64,000 nucleotides of DNA. Origin: Ornithinibacillus sp. 4-3 (GTDB lineage Bacteria > Bacillota > Bacilli > Bacillales > Amphibacillaceae). The translations under genes and the position numbers were made by a program. Where the stretch lies: positions 1,088,001-1,152,000 of the forward strand of contig NZ_CP162599.1 in the NCBI RefSeq assembly GCF_040958695.1. The letters run 5' to 3'. This document shows, piece after piece, positions 7,597 to 16,457 of this stretch; within the stretch, counting starts at the first letter, position 1; every line of letters begins with the position of its first letter. The notes below the pieces were generated by a model. That model was not told the origin of the DNA, searched no databases, and saw only the letters and a program-made list of their open reading frames with translations.

Positions 7597-8748
7597 ATGG
7601 AAGCTTCTTATTTTCGTACAGCAGAAACATTGATTACAGGTGTAGGCTCTATAAAAGAAATTAGTAAACAGGTAGAGAAATTAAATGCAACAAATGCCTT
7701 AATCATTACAGATAAGATCATCCAAGAAACGGGTTTATTGTTACAGGTTACGAATAAATTGGAAGTTCCTATTGATGTAATGACTATTGCTTCTCCAGAG
7801 CCATCATTTGAGGATATGGAAGCACTCCGATGCCAATTAATAAATCAGCACTATGATTTATTAATTGGCATCGGTGGGGGAAGTGTGTTAGATACGACAA
7901 AAATTCTTTCTGTTATGTTAACGAATAAGGAAAATATTCGTAGCTTTATTGGAACAGATAATATTAAGCAGCCAGGTGTAGCAACTATTCTGATTCCTAC
8001 TACAGCAGGAACTGGCTCGGAAGTAACAAATATCGCTATTTTTACTGATTTACAAGACAACATGAAAAAAGGGATAGTTAGTCCTTATTTATTGCCAAAT
8101 GTAGCTATTGTCGATGCAAACTTAACATTAACGGTGCCTCCAGCTGTGACAGCAGCTACTGGAATGGATGCCTTAGTTCATGCTATTGAGGCTTACACAT
8201 CTGTAAATGCAAATATGTTAACAGATAGCATGGCAATCCAAGCAATTAAATTAATCGGAGGTGCTATCCGCAAAGCCGTTCATCAGGGGAATGATATAAA
8301 AGCACGAGCTGATATGGCGATGGGAAGCTTACTTGCTGGAATTGCTTTTGGTAATGCTGGTGTAGGTGCAGTACATGCACTTGCTTATCCACTTGGGGGC
8401 AAATATAAAATTCCACATGGTGTATCTAATTCACTTTTGCTCCCGTATGTAATGAAGTATAATGTAGTGGCAAATGTGGAGAAATTTGCTGAGATTGCAG
8501 AAGCGCTAGGAGAAAATGCACGAGAAATGTCTTTAAGAGATGCAGCAGACCAAGCAGTTTTTTCATTGACGCGTTTATGTAAGGACATAGGAATTCCTAG
8601 GAGCTTAGAAGAAGTTGGCGTTTCCTTAGAGGCTCTTCCAGCTTTAGCTGAGGAAGCAAGCAAAGTAGAGCGACTATTAAAAAATAACCCACGAACATTA
8701 TCACTAGAAGATATCCAGAAAATTTATGAAGAAGCGTATCGGGGTTAA
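7597..8748 (+). CDS. Iron-containing (group III) alcohol dehydrogenase
   Basis: A 383-residue NAD(P)-dependent dehydrogenase. GGGS at residues 93-96 binds the nucleotide, and the metal site Asp191, His195, His260 and His274 is complete (GMDALVHAIEAY; GAVHALAYPLGG; IPHGVSN). The length fits the family. Substrate is not predictable; group III enzymes include 1,2-propanediol, butanol and lactaldehyde dehydrogenases. AAGGTGG lies before ATG 7597. The gene follows the MATE exporter and ends in a terminator whose left arm is its own last codons. Confidence 0.9.
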   Translation: MEASYFRTAETLITGVGSIKEISKQVEKLNATNALIITDKIIQETGLLLQVTNKLEVPIDVMTIASPEPSFEDMEALRCQLINQHYDLLIGIGGGSVLDTTKILSVMLTNKENIRSFIGTDNIKQPGVATILIPTTAGTGSEVTNIAIFTDLQDNMKKGIVSPYLLPNVAIVDANLTLTVPPAVTAATGMDALVHAIEAYTSVNANMLTDSMAIQAIKLIGGAIRKAVHQGNDIKARADMAMGSLLAGIAFGNAGVGAVHALAYPLGGKYKIPHGVSNSLLLPYVMKYNVVANVEKFAEIAEALGENAREMSLRDAADQAVFSLTRLCKDIGIPRSLEEVGVSLEALPALAEEASKVERLLKNNPRTLSLEDIQKIYEEAYRG

Positions 8749-8771
8749 TTACTCCAATACGCTTCTTTTTT
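8731..8771. terminator. Terminator shared by converging genes, overlapping a coding end
   Basis: GAAGCGTAT (8731-8739) pairs with ATACGCTTC (8757-8765) and is followed by TTTTTT. The 5' arm encodes the last residues of the alcohol dehydrogenase. Confidence 0.85.
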
Positions 8772-8779
8772 GACGAAAA

Positions 8780-9844
8780 TTAATTGATCTGGTTTACGAT
8801 AGTTTCTACAAATTCGGTTGTTAATGCTTGACCACCAAGATCTTTTGTTTTAACACCGGATTCCATTGTTTGATACAAGCCTGTTTCTACGATTTCCGCG
8901 ATTTCTTTAAGCTTCGGATCTTGATGACGTTCTGCAAGCCATTCCATTAACATCACCGTAGATAGAATCATTCCTGTTGGGTTACTAATATTTAAGCCTG
9001 CAATATCTGGTGCAGAGCCATGTGCAGCTTGGGCCATTGCTAAATGATCATTTGTATTAATAGATGGTGCTAATCCCAGGCTACCGACAAGTTCGCCAGC
9101 TAAATCAGAGAGAATATCTCCATACATATTCTCTGTGACAATCACATCAAAATCTTTTGCACGACGAACTAAATGTGCTGCCATTGCATCTACATGATAG
9201 GAATCGACTTCTAACTCTGGATATTCTTTAGCAACATCCAAACAAACTTGCAGAAATAATCCCATACTTAAATGAAGGACATTTGCTTTATGCACGATGG
9301 TCAATTTCTTTCGGCGTTGCATTGCCATATTGCAGGCAGCATATGCAATTCGTTGGATCGCCTTTTTAGTAAAAACACCAGCTGTCAGTACAACATCTTC
9401 TGTAATTTTCCATTCGCCATGGCCAACATGCATATTACGATCTGCATAAAAGCCTTCTGTATTTTCCCGATAGATGACCAAATCTGCATCCTTTACAACT
9501 CCATCAATCCCTGGCATTGATTTTGCCGGGCGAATATTTGCATATAAATCAAGGATATGGCGGAGTCCTCCACTTGGGTTAAGTTGTTTTCGATGTTCGG
9601 GTGGATAAGAAGAAGAATCATGGGGGCCAAGAATCCAGCCATGTGTATCCTTCAAAGCGTTTATGGTTGACTCTGGCAATGGCCTATTATCTTTCTTAAT
9701 CGCTTCCCAACCCATTGGTAAATGAACCCATTCCATATTTGTATTTGTTTTCTTAACAGCAGCTGTAAATACCTTCACTGTAGCATCGACAATTTCTGGA
9801 CCAATGCCATCTCCCCGAAGTACACCTAGACGATAGTTTTTCAT
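8780..9844 (-). CDS. Tartrate/isopropylmalate-type beta-decarboxylating dehydrogenase (YcsA-like)
   Basis: A 354-residue member of the isocitrate/isopropylmalate dehydrogenase family. GDGIGPEIV near the N terminus, YRENTEGFYA, the metal-binding run VTENMYGDILSDLAGELVGS and HGSAPDIAG are all present. The YRENTEGFYADR motif and overall length fit tartrate dehydrogenase/D-malate dehydrogenase (YcsA, TtuC) better than LeuB. The reaction would be NAD-dependent oxidation and decarboxylation of a 2-hydroxy acid. GGGAG lies 8 bases before ATG 9844, so this start is preferred to 9862. It faces the alcohol dehydrogenase gene tail to tail and is otherwise alone. Confidence 0.85.
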   Translation of the reverse strand: MKNYRLGVLRGDGIGPEIVDATVKVFTAAVKKTNTNMEWVHLPMGWEAIKKDNRPLPESTINALKDTHGWILGPHDSSSYPPEHRKQLNPSGGLRHILDLYANIRPAKSMPGIDGVVKDADLVIYRENTEGFYADRNMHVGHGEWKITEDVVLTAGVFTKKAIQRIAYAACNMAMQRRKKLTIVHKANVLHLSMGLFLQVCLDVAKEYPELEVDSYHVDAMAAHLVRRAKDFDVIVTENMYGDILSDLAGELVGSLGLAPSINTNDHLAMAQAAHGSAPDIAGLNISNPTGMILSTVMLMEWLAERHQDPKLKEIAEIVETGLYQTMESGVKTKDLGGQALTTEFVETIVNQIN

Positions 9845-10063
9845 TTTATCTACTCCCATCATGAAATAAAAGATTCTTCCTTGCTATTGTTATTTAAACG
9901 AATCAAATTTACTTTAATAATATTCAAAATTATATTATATTTAGAAAGGAATAGCTAAAAAATGAAATGCACCATTTCTTATCAAAGACTTGTAAACCTA
10001 TTAAAATAGAGCATTCATCAGTGGAATAGAAGTTTTTGATAATAAGCAATAAAAATATTAAAT

Positions 10064-10092
10064 TTGAAATCTGGATTCTAATTTTGTATAGT
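10064..10092 (+). promoter_or_regulatory. Probable sigma-A promoter of the esterase gene
   Basis: TTGAAA (10064-10069), 17 bases, TATAGT (10087-10092), 31 bases before the TTG start. The rest of 9845-10122 is AT-rich with no other clear structure. Confidence 0.55.
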
Positions 10093-10122
10093 ATATTCAG
10101 AAAATAGAAAGAGGGAGATATT

Positions 10123-10944
10123 TTGAAAAATTCACCTAAATTGGCGATGTATGATTTTGGAAAAACAACATTGAATGCGTGTCAATTTGATCTGAGATTT
10201 TCTTATTTTACTTATGTTCCAAGTGATTATGATCCAGAAGGGGATCAAATCTATAACTTAGCTGTAATTGTTCACGGAACAAATCGTCCAGTGCAGGAAT
10301 ATCGTGATGCTTTTATCGATTTTGCGGAAGCAAATCAATCCATTATTCTTGTACCAGTCTTTCCAGCAGGAATCGCGTTTCCTGGTGAATTAAGTTCTTA
10401 TAAATTTATTCATTATGATGGTATTCGTTATGATGATATTTTATTTGCAATGATGGATGAATTAGCAGCAAAATATCGTGTGAGAACAGATAAAGTTCTA
10501 ATGCACGGGTTTTCCGGTGGAGGACATTTTACACACCGCTTCTTATATTTACATCCTGATCGCTTATTAGCTGCATCTATTGGTGCACCAGGTAGAATTA
10601 CATATTTAGATGATACAAAGCCTTGGTATCTTGGTATTAGTGATTTTGAAGAAAAATTTGGTGTGCCAGTTCGTTTTGATTTGATGAAGCAAGTGCCAGT
10701 TCAAATGATTGTTGGCGGCGATGATGTAGAAATGGAAGAAATTAATGATACCAATGATCCATTTTGGATGGACGGAATGGACGCTTATGGGAAGACAAGA
10801 GTAGAACGCTTAAAAGCGTTGCATAAGAATTTTGCAGACCATGGAATCGAAGCACGGCTAGATATCGTTCCAGGTGTTAAACATGAAGGATTTAAAGTAT
10901 TAGAGCCAGTGAAGGAATTTTTTACTAAATCATTAAAAAAATAA
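10123..10944 (+). CDS. Alpha/beta-hydrolase (esterase/depolymerase-like)
   Basis: A 273-residue single-domain alpha/beta hydrolase. VIVHGTNRP gives the oxyanion region, HGFSGGGHFTHRF contains the nucleophile Ser in GFSGG, and VPGVKHEGF supplies the catalytic His near the end; an Asp in VGGDDVEME fits the third residue. No signal peptide, so it is cytoplasmic. Its relatives are annotated as poly(3-hydroxybutyrate) depolymerase-like esterases, but the substrate is unknown. Start is TTG at 10123, with GAGGGAG 5 bases upstream; there is no in-frame ATG nearby. Confidence 0.82.
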   Translation: MKNSPKLAMYDFGKTTLNACQFDLRFSYFTYVPSDYDPEGDQIYNLAVIVHGTNRPVQEYRDAFIDFAEANQSIILVPVFPAGIAFPGELSSYKFIHYDGIRYDDILFAMMDELAAKYRVRTDKVLMHGFSGGGHFTHRFLYLHPDRLLAASIGAPGRITYLDDTKPWYLGISDFEEKFGVPVRFDLMKQVPVQMIVGGDDVEMEEINDTNDPFWMDGMDAYGKTRVERLKALHKNFADHGIEARLDIVPGVKHEGFKVLEPVKEFFTKSLKK

Positions 10945-10963
10945 GATGTTCTAACAATTAGTG

Positions 10964-10997
10964 GGTAAGGTCATGTAAAAGTGACCTTGCCTACTAT
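10964..10997 (+). terminator. Terminator after the esterase gene
   Basis: GGTAAGGTCA pairs with TGACCTTGCC around a TGTAAAAG loop and is followed by TACTATTTTTC. Confidence 0.75.
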
Positions 10998-11104
10998 TTT
11001 TCATTTTAGAGGCATAGTCTATTGCTGATCCAAGCGAATATCAATTTATCTCGGTTGTTTGAATTGCTCCAATTCTACTAGAAATCAGCTTTAAAAATCA
11101 TAGA

Positions 11105-11135
11105 CTTGGAGATTATTCCAAGCATTCATTATAAT
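11105..11135 (+). promoter_or_regulatory. Probable sbcDC promoter with small inverted repeat
   Basis: TTGGAG (11106-11111), 18 bases, TATAAT (11130-11135), 40 bases before sbcD. CTTGGA/TCCAAG (11105-11110 and 11117-11122) forms a 6-bp inverted repeat over the -35. It does not match the Bacillus LexA box (GAAC-N4-GTTC). Confidence 0.5.
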
Positions 11136-11175
11136 GAGAAGTATATTGATAATGAAGAGAAATGATGTGAGATAA

Positions 11176-12330
11176 ATGAAAATTTTCCATACAGCTGATT
11201 GGCACTTAGGAAAATTGGTTCAAGGCGTTTATATGACAGAGGATCAGGCATATATTTTAGATCAGTTCATTCAAGCAATTATTGAAGAACAACCAGATGT
11301 GATTATTATTGCTGGAGATTTATATGATCGTGCAGTACCGCCCACAGAAGCCGTTCATCTTTTAAACGAAGTATTAAATAAAATTGTTTTGGAATTAAAA
11401 ATTCCTGTTATTGCAATTGCGGGAAACCATGATAGTCCTAGTAGACTTCAATTCGCGAGCGGTATTTTAAAGCAAAAAGGGTTACATCTTGTTGGACAAT
11501 TACTTAGTGAAATCGAGCCAGTGGTTTTACAGGATGAATACGGGGAAGTTCATTTTCATTTGGTGCCATATGCAGATCCAAGCTTAGTGCGAAATTATTA
11601 TCAGGATGAAGCCATTAAAACACATGATGATGCAGCGAAGAAAATTGTTGAAAGTATTAAAGAGAAGAAGGATCCATCAGCTCGTCATGTTTATGTAGGG
11701 CATGCTTTTATCACGCCAACTGGGGAAGAGGCTGAAAATACAAGTGATTCGGAACGTCCTTTATCTATTGGTGGTGCAGAACATGTATCAGCTCGTTATT
11801 TTTTAGAATTTGACTATGTGGCGTTTGGACATCTGCATCAAGCTCATCATGTATTAGCTGAACATATCCGTTATGCAGGATCTCCAATGAAATATTCCAT
11901 TTCAGAGGGCAATCACAAAAAAGGATTCTATATTATAGAAATGGATGGAGAAGGTGCTTGTCAAATTGAAAAACGTTTATTAACACCAAAGCGTGATATG
12001 AGAAGAGTAGAAGCCATGATGGAAGACCTGCTGACACATCCAATTAATGAAGATTATGTATTTGTTACATTATTGGATCAAACGCCAATGCTATCCCCAA
12101 TGGAGAAAATTCGCTCTGTTTATCCGAATGTGATGCATGTAGAACGGAAAAATACTTTTGTAAAGCTACAAGATGGAGAAAAAGAATCCATTCATCGTAG
12201 TAAATTAACAGATTTTGAATTATTTGAAGCCTTCTATAAAGAAGTAAAGGGTGTAGAAGCAACAGAGGAAACCACGGAGGTTTTTAAAGATATTTTAGAA
12301 GAAATATTAAAGGATGAAAATAATGACTAG
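11176..12330 (+). CDS. sbcD: SbcD nuclease subunit of the SbcCD complex
   Basis: A 384-residue Mre11-type metallophosphoesterase. The phosphodiesterase motifs appear in order: DWHLGK, GDLYDRA, GNHDSPSR, VGHAF and FGHLHQAHH, which bind two Mn ions. A C-terminal capping domain follows. With SbcC it forms an ATP-dependent exonuclease/endonuclease that cleaves hairpins and protein-blocked DNA ends during repair and replication. The stop at 12328-12330 is 15 bases from the sbcC start, so the two genes are one operon. Confidence 0.96.
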   Translation: MKIFHTADWHLGKLVQGVYMTEDQAYILDQFIQAIIEEQPDVIIIAGDLYDRAVPPTEAVHLLNEVLNKIVLELKIPVIAIAGNHDSPSRLQFASGILKQKGLHLVGQLLSEIEPVVLQDEYGEVHFHLVPYADPSLVRNYYQDEAIKTHDDAAKKIVESIKEKKDPSARHVYVGHAFITPTGEEAENTSDSERPLSIGGAEHVSARYFLEFDYVAFGHLHQAHHVLAEHIRYAGSPMKYSISEGNHKKGFYIIEMDGEGACQIEKRLLTPKRDMRRVEAMMEDLLTHPINEDYVFVTLLDQTPMLSPMEKIRSVYPNVMHVERKNTFVKLQDGEKESIHRSKLTDFELFEAFYKEVKGVEATEETTEVFKDILEEILKDENND

Positions 12331-12345
12331 GAAGGAGGACAGCTG

Positions 12346-15300
12346 ATGAAGCCTTTACGATTAACCATGACAGGTTTTGGACCTTATAAAAACACAGAAA
12401 TTATTGATTTTACTAAGCTAAATGAAAATCGTTTATTTGTTATTTGTGGGAATACTGGTGCAGGTAAAACAACAATCTTTGATGGGATTTGTTTTGCTTT
12501 ATATGGAAGTGCTAGTGGTTCAGATCGGGAAAATTATATGATGCTTCGTAGTGATTTTGCCGATGATCAAGTACATACGTCAGTCGAGCTTTTTTTTGAA
12601 ATCCATCAACGCCGTTTTCGCGTTTTACGTCAATTACCTCACGTGAAAAAAGGAAATAAAACGAAAACAGGTGAAAAGTATGAGTTTTATGAAATTATAG
12701 ATCAGGAAGAAACTCCTGTCGTCGATCGACAAATTGTATCAGAAATTAATTTGAAAATAGAAGAATTAATTGGGTTAACCGAAGATCAGTTTAAGCAAAT
12801 CATTATGCTTCCACAGGGTGAATTCCGTAAATTATTAACTTCGGAAACAGAAAACAAAGAAGCTATTTTACGGCGGTTATTTAAAACAGATGGTTATCAG
12901 AAGATTAATGAAAAGTTGCGTAATAAACGAGCAGAGGTTGAGAAAGCATATGAACGTGAAAAAGCTGCTATTGATACAACAATAAACAATATTTCAGCAA
13001 CACTTCCTGTACGTGAAGAGTCAATACTATTTCCATCTTTAGCAGCCGAGCATGTTAATGTGGCTCAAGTTTTAACTGGATTAGAAAGAGAAATTTCTTA
13101 TTATCACCAGAAAATAGAAGAAGATAAAAAAGCTTATCAAGAAGCACTCAAGCTGTATAATGCGAAGACTCAAGCTTTATTTCAGGCTGAGGCCTTGAAT
13201 GAACGTTTTGGGGAATTAGATAAGAAAAATACGAGATTACAGCAGCTTCAAACAGAATTACCTCATATTCAAACGAAAGAAAAACAATTACTGACTGCCG
13301 AAAGAGCAAATCAAATTGAAATCTATGAAAAGCAAGCAGAAGAAGCTGCTAATGAAGTTTTAGGAAAACAGAAAGCTTTAGCAGAAGCGAAAAGCAATGT
13401 TGAAAAAGTAACAGAAGCATTAAAACAAGCGGAAATAAAATTACACGAAGAAGAAGCAAAGAAAGATGTTAGGGAAAATATTCGTACAGAGCTGGATCGT
13501 TTAAATCAATTTCTTCCAGTTGTTCAAGCAATGGAAGTCGAAAAAAAAGCACTAGAAACATATCAGAAGAATGCGGAAGAGACGAAAAAACAGTTACATC
13601 AACTAGAGGAAAATTGGAAAAAGCAAAGTGAAATTATTCAACAAAATGAAAAACAAATTTATCAAGATGAACAAATCATTATTGATCTTCCAGAGAAAAT
13701 GGAGAAGCGTAGTAAATTACGCGAACATTGGAATATACTTACGAATTTGCGGAAATTAAAACAAACGAATATGCAGATTAAGAAAGAAAAGCAAGAGAAG
13801 GACGAAGCTTATCAGCAGGTGAAGAGGCACTATGACTTGTTGGAAGAGAAATGGTTGAACGGACAAGCAAGTATTTTAGCAAATCATTTACATAATGGTG
13901 ATGCTTGTCCTGTTTGTGGTAGCCTCACACATCCAAACAAAGCTGATCATCAAGAGGAATTTGTATCCCGTGAACAGCTTGAATCTATGCGAAAACAACT
14001 TAATGAAGTAAGCAATCATTTAAGTGAAGCAGCAGGTCAGTTGAAAAGTAACCAAACACAAATCGAGCAGCTTCAAGCTTCTATTCATGAAATGGGTATT
14101 CAATTTCAATCACTAGAGAAAGTTATTTCTGAAGTTGAATCAGCAGGGAAGCAATTGAATGAAGAAATTATTACTTTGCAGAAAAAGCAAGAATTATTAG
14201 CTGAAAATAAGCAAAAGCTTGAAAAAGTGAAACTAGAATATAGGAAATTAGAGCAGCAAAAACATTTATTAGAGAAGGATTATTATGAACAGCAAAATTT
14301 ATATGATCGAACTCATGCAGTCTATGAAGAAAGAATTCGCCAAATACCTGAATCCTTCCGTGTGTTAGCTACATTGGAAGCTCGTATTCAACAATTACAG
14401 AAACAGCAACGTCAATTAGAGCAAGCTTTAGAGCAGGCGCAAGCTAATTACCAAAATCAACGAGATATGTTAACAAATGCTCATGCTACTCTCAAGCATA
14501 CGGAAACACAGCTTCAGGATGCTAAAACACGAGAAGAAAAATCAATCACTGCATTTGACGAAGCAATTACTCGAGCACAATTTTCTTCTAAAGCAGAATA
14601 TTTAGAAGCCAAATTACCAGAGTTAGCTTGTACTCAATTAAAGCAGGAAATAGAGCAATTTAAACAAGAAAAGGTTACTGTTGAAAGGCAAGTGAAAGAA
14701 TTACAAGAATCCCTACATGAAAAAGAAAAAGCTGATTTAACTGTATTAAGTGAAGAAGTACAACAATGGAAAGAGAAATATGAGGAGAAATTAAAAACAC
14801 TACAGCTATCTGAAAAATATTTCCATGAAGGTACAGAAATAAAAGAGCGCATTGAAAAAACTAGTACACAAGTTACTGCTTTAGAAGCTCGCTATGGAGT
14901 GATTACAGATTTATATGATGTCTTGCGCGGACAAAATAGTAAGAAGATATCCTTTGAAAGATATCTCCAAATCGAATATTTAGAACAAATTATTGAGGCA
15001 GCAAATTATCGTCTCCAGCAATTATCAAATGGACAATATTTCTTATTACGTAGCGAACGACAAGAATCGCACGGAAGGCAAAGTGGCCTTGCACTTGATG
15101 TTTATGATAATTACACCGGTCAAATTCGTGATGTGAAAACTTTATCAGGAGGAGAGAAGTTCAATGCATCACTCTGTCTTGCATTAGGAATGTCTGATGT
15201 GATTCAAAGCTTCCAAGGGAATGTTAGAATTGATACGATGTTTATTGATGAGGGCTTTGGCTCATTAGATGAGGAATCTTTACATAAAGCAATCGATGCT

Positions 15301-15438
15301 TTAATTGATTTACAGAAATCAGGAAGAATGATTGGAGTTATTTCTCATGTACAGGCATTGAAAAATAGTTTCTCAGCAGTATTAGAAGTGAAGAAAAGCA
15401 GAGAAGGCTACAGTACAACAAAATTTGTTTTGAAATGA
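12346..15438 (+). CDS. sbcC: SbcC SMC-like ATPase subunit of the SbcCD complex
   Basis: A 1030-residue Rad50-type protein. Walker A (GNTGAGKTTIFDG) lies near residue 35. Two long coiled-coil regions flank the zinc hook CPVC at residues 521-524. The signature LSGGEKFNASLCLALG and Walker B FIDEGFGSLDEES are near the C terminus. The hook lets two SbcC arms dimerise, and the ATPase heads open to admit DNA to SbcD. AAGGAGGACAGCTG precedes ATG 12346. Length is normal for Bacillaceae. Confidence 0.96.
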   Translation: MKPLRLTMTGFGPYKNTEIIDFTKLNENRLFVICGNTGAGKTTIFDGICFALYGSASGSDRENYMMLRSDFADDQVHTSVELFFEIHQRRFRVLRQLPHVKKGNKTKTGEKYEFYEIIDQEETPVVDRQIVSEINLKIEELIGLTEDQFKQIIMLPQGEFRKLLTSETENKEAILRRLFKTDGYQKINEKLRNKRAEVEKAYEREKAAIDTTINNISATLPVREESILFPSLAAEHVNVAQVLTGLEREISYYHQKIEEDKKAYQEALKLYNAKTQALFQAEALNERFGELDKKNTRLQQLQTELPHIQTKEKQLLTAERANQIEIYEKQAEEAANEVLGKQKALAEAKSNVEKVTEALKQAEIKLHEEEAKKDVRENIRTELDRLNQFLPVVQAMEVEKKALETYQKNAEETKKQLHQLEENWKKQSEIIQQNEKQIYQDEQIIIDLPEKMEKRSKLREHWNILTNLRKLKQTNMQIKKEKQEKDEAYQQVKRHYDLLEEKWLNGQASILANHLHNGDACPVCGSLTHPNKADHQEEFVSREQLESMRKQLNEVSNHLSEAAGQLKSNQTQIEQLQASIHEMGIQFQSLEKVISEVESAGKQLNEEIITLQKKQELLAENKQKLEKVKLEYRKLEQQKHLLEKDYYEQQNLYDRTHAVYEERIRQIPESFRVLATLEARIQQLQKQQRQLEQALEQAQANYQNQRDMLTNAHATLKHTETQLQDAKTREEKSITAFDEAITRAQFSSKAEYLEAKLPELACTQLKQEIEQFKQEKVTVERQVKELQESLHEKEKADLTVLSEEVQQWKEKYEEKLKTLQLSEKYFHEGTEIKERIEKTSTQVTALEARYGVITDLYDVLRGQNSKKISFERYLQIEYLEQIIEAANYRLQQLSNGQYFLLRSERQESHGRQSGLALDVYDNYTGQIRDVKTLSGGEKFNASLCLALGMSDVIQSFQGNVRIDTMFIDEGFGSLDEESLHKAIDALIDLQKSGRMIGVISHVQALKNSFSAVLEVKKSREGYSTTKFVLK

Positions 15439-15443
15439 GAATG

Positions 15444-15482
15444 GAAAAGGAGCAAATAGAAAATCTATCTGCTCCTTTTCTT
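15444..15482. terminator. Terminator between sbcC and the PCYCGC lipoprotein gene
   Basis: GAAAAGGAGCA pairs with TGCTCCTTTTC, with an inner ATAGA/TCTAT extension. A tail of T residues is present on the plus side; the converging genes can share it. Confidence 0.8.
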
Positions 15483-15494
15483 AAGTTATTTATT

Positions 15495-15980
15495 TTACAC
15501 TTCTGGTGTAGGAGTTGGTTCTCCATATCCTTCTTGATAATTTTCCTCAATCATCTCGCGGATTTCTTTGATGCTCTTTCCATTCTGATATTCAACAATG
15601 GATTCTACAGCAATAGTTAAGCAAGCATTGCATCTGGTAGCATGATCATCCCATACAATGGAGCCGTCTGCTTCATTTTGATGAATAAAGCAGTCATAGT
15701 TATCTTTATGACCAATTGCATCATCACCACAACCACAGTAACAAGGGATATGTTCTAATAATTCTTGATGTTGACTTACCGCAGCATATATATTTCCCAT
15801 TTCCTCTGCATGATCATTTAAAAAGCTAGGAAGTTCATTAGAGGATGCTGTTTTTTCTCGAAGATCACCAGATGGAGTGTGATGATGTCCATCTTCTTCA
15901 TGATCAGACGTTGAATCATTTCCAGAACATGCACTTAAAATAAGCAATAGAATAAATATAGAAATCGTTATTTTTTTCAA
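15495..15980 (-). CDS. PCYCGC-motif lipoprotein
   Basis: A 161-residue lipoprotein. A signal peptide with lipobox LSAC (Cys18) is followed by a His/Asp-rich linker (HEEDGHHH), then the signature PCYCGCGDD near residue 79, DCFIH, and a second CNAC motif. The His-rich stretch and four-plus conserved cysteines suggest metal or haem handling at the outer face of the membrane, but the family function is not known to me. It is a single gene convergent with sbcDC. Confidence 0.85.
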   Translation of the reverse strand: MKKITISIFILLLILSACSGNDSTSDHEEDGHHHTPSGDLREKTASSNELPSFLNDHAEEMGNIYAAVSQHQELLEHIPCYCGCGDDAIGHKDNYDCFIHQNEADGSIVWDDHATRCNACLTIAVESIVEYQNGKSIKEIREMIEENYQEGYGEPTPTPEV

Positions 15981-16116
15981 AAAGAATACAGTCCTTTCTT
16001 CATCAACAATAATGTTTGCTACTCTCTATCTTAATATGAATACAATCATGAATCACGGAATTTTATAGAAAAATAAAAATAAAAAGTGATTTGTTACGGA
16101 TTTTTGAAAAATAAAT

Positions 16117-16145
16117 TTGACAATTATTATGTTTGTATACATAAT
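16117..16145 (+). promoter_or_regulatory. proBA promoter
   Basis: TTGACA (16117-16122), 17 bases, CATAAT (16140-16145). Transcription should begin near 16152, ahead of the T-box leader. Confidence 0.75.
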
Positions 16146-16179
16146 ATATAAAACATAAACAATATACGAACGTTTTAAA

Positions 16180-16406
16180 AGGAATTAGTATGTGAGCCTT
16201 ATGATGAAAGAGAGCGAGATTTATAAGCTGAAAAATCTCGTCATTAATAATTCACAGAACCTGTCCTTTGAGTCCTATGCTAAAAACATAGGCGCTTTTT
16301 CAGCGTTATGAAATAAAGTGGGGCATATTGTATGTCCAATAATGGTGGTACCGCGGAAGTGAAACCTTTCGTCCTTATAATTATTTTAAGGGCGGAAGGT
16401 TTTTTG
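16180..16406 (+). promoter_or_regulatory. T-box leader, proline-specific
   Basis: The T-box core AATGGTGGTACCGCGG is at 16341-16356. GAGAGCGAG with AAGCTGAAAAATCTCG marks stem I. GAA-CCT at 16257-16262 fits the specifier loop, and CCT is a proline codon. The terminator arms are at 16364-16376 and 16388-16400, with a T-run to 16405. Uncharged tRNA-Pro would stabilise the antiterminator and turn on proBA. A long plus-strand reading frame through this leader is not coding. Confidence 0.95.
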
Positions 16407-16457
16407 TATATTTTTTTATATGGTTTTGAATTTTCATGCAAAAAGGTGGCGTATGAA

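Noticed and set aside
16332..16457. An in-frame N-terminal extension of proB from an upstream ATG
   Set aside because: It covers the T-box core and terminator; the translated part has no family match, and a proper ribosome site lies before TTG 16458.
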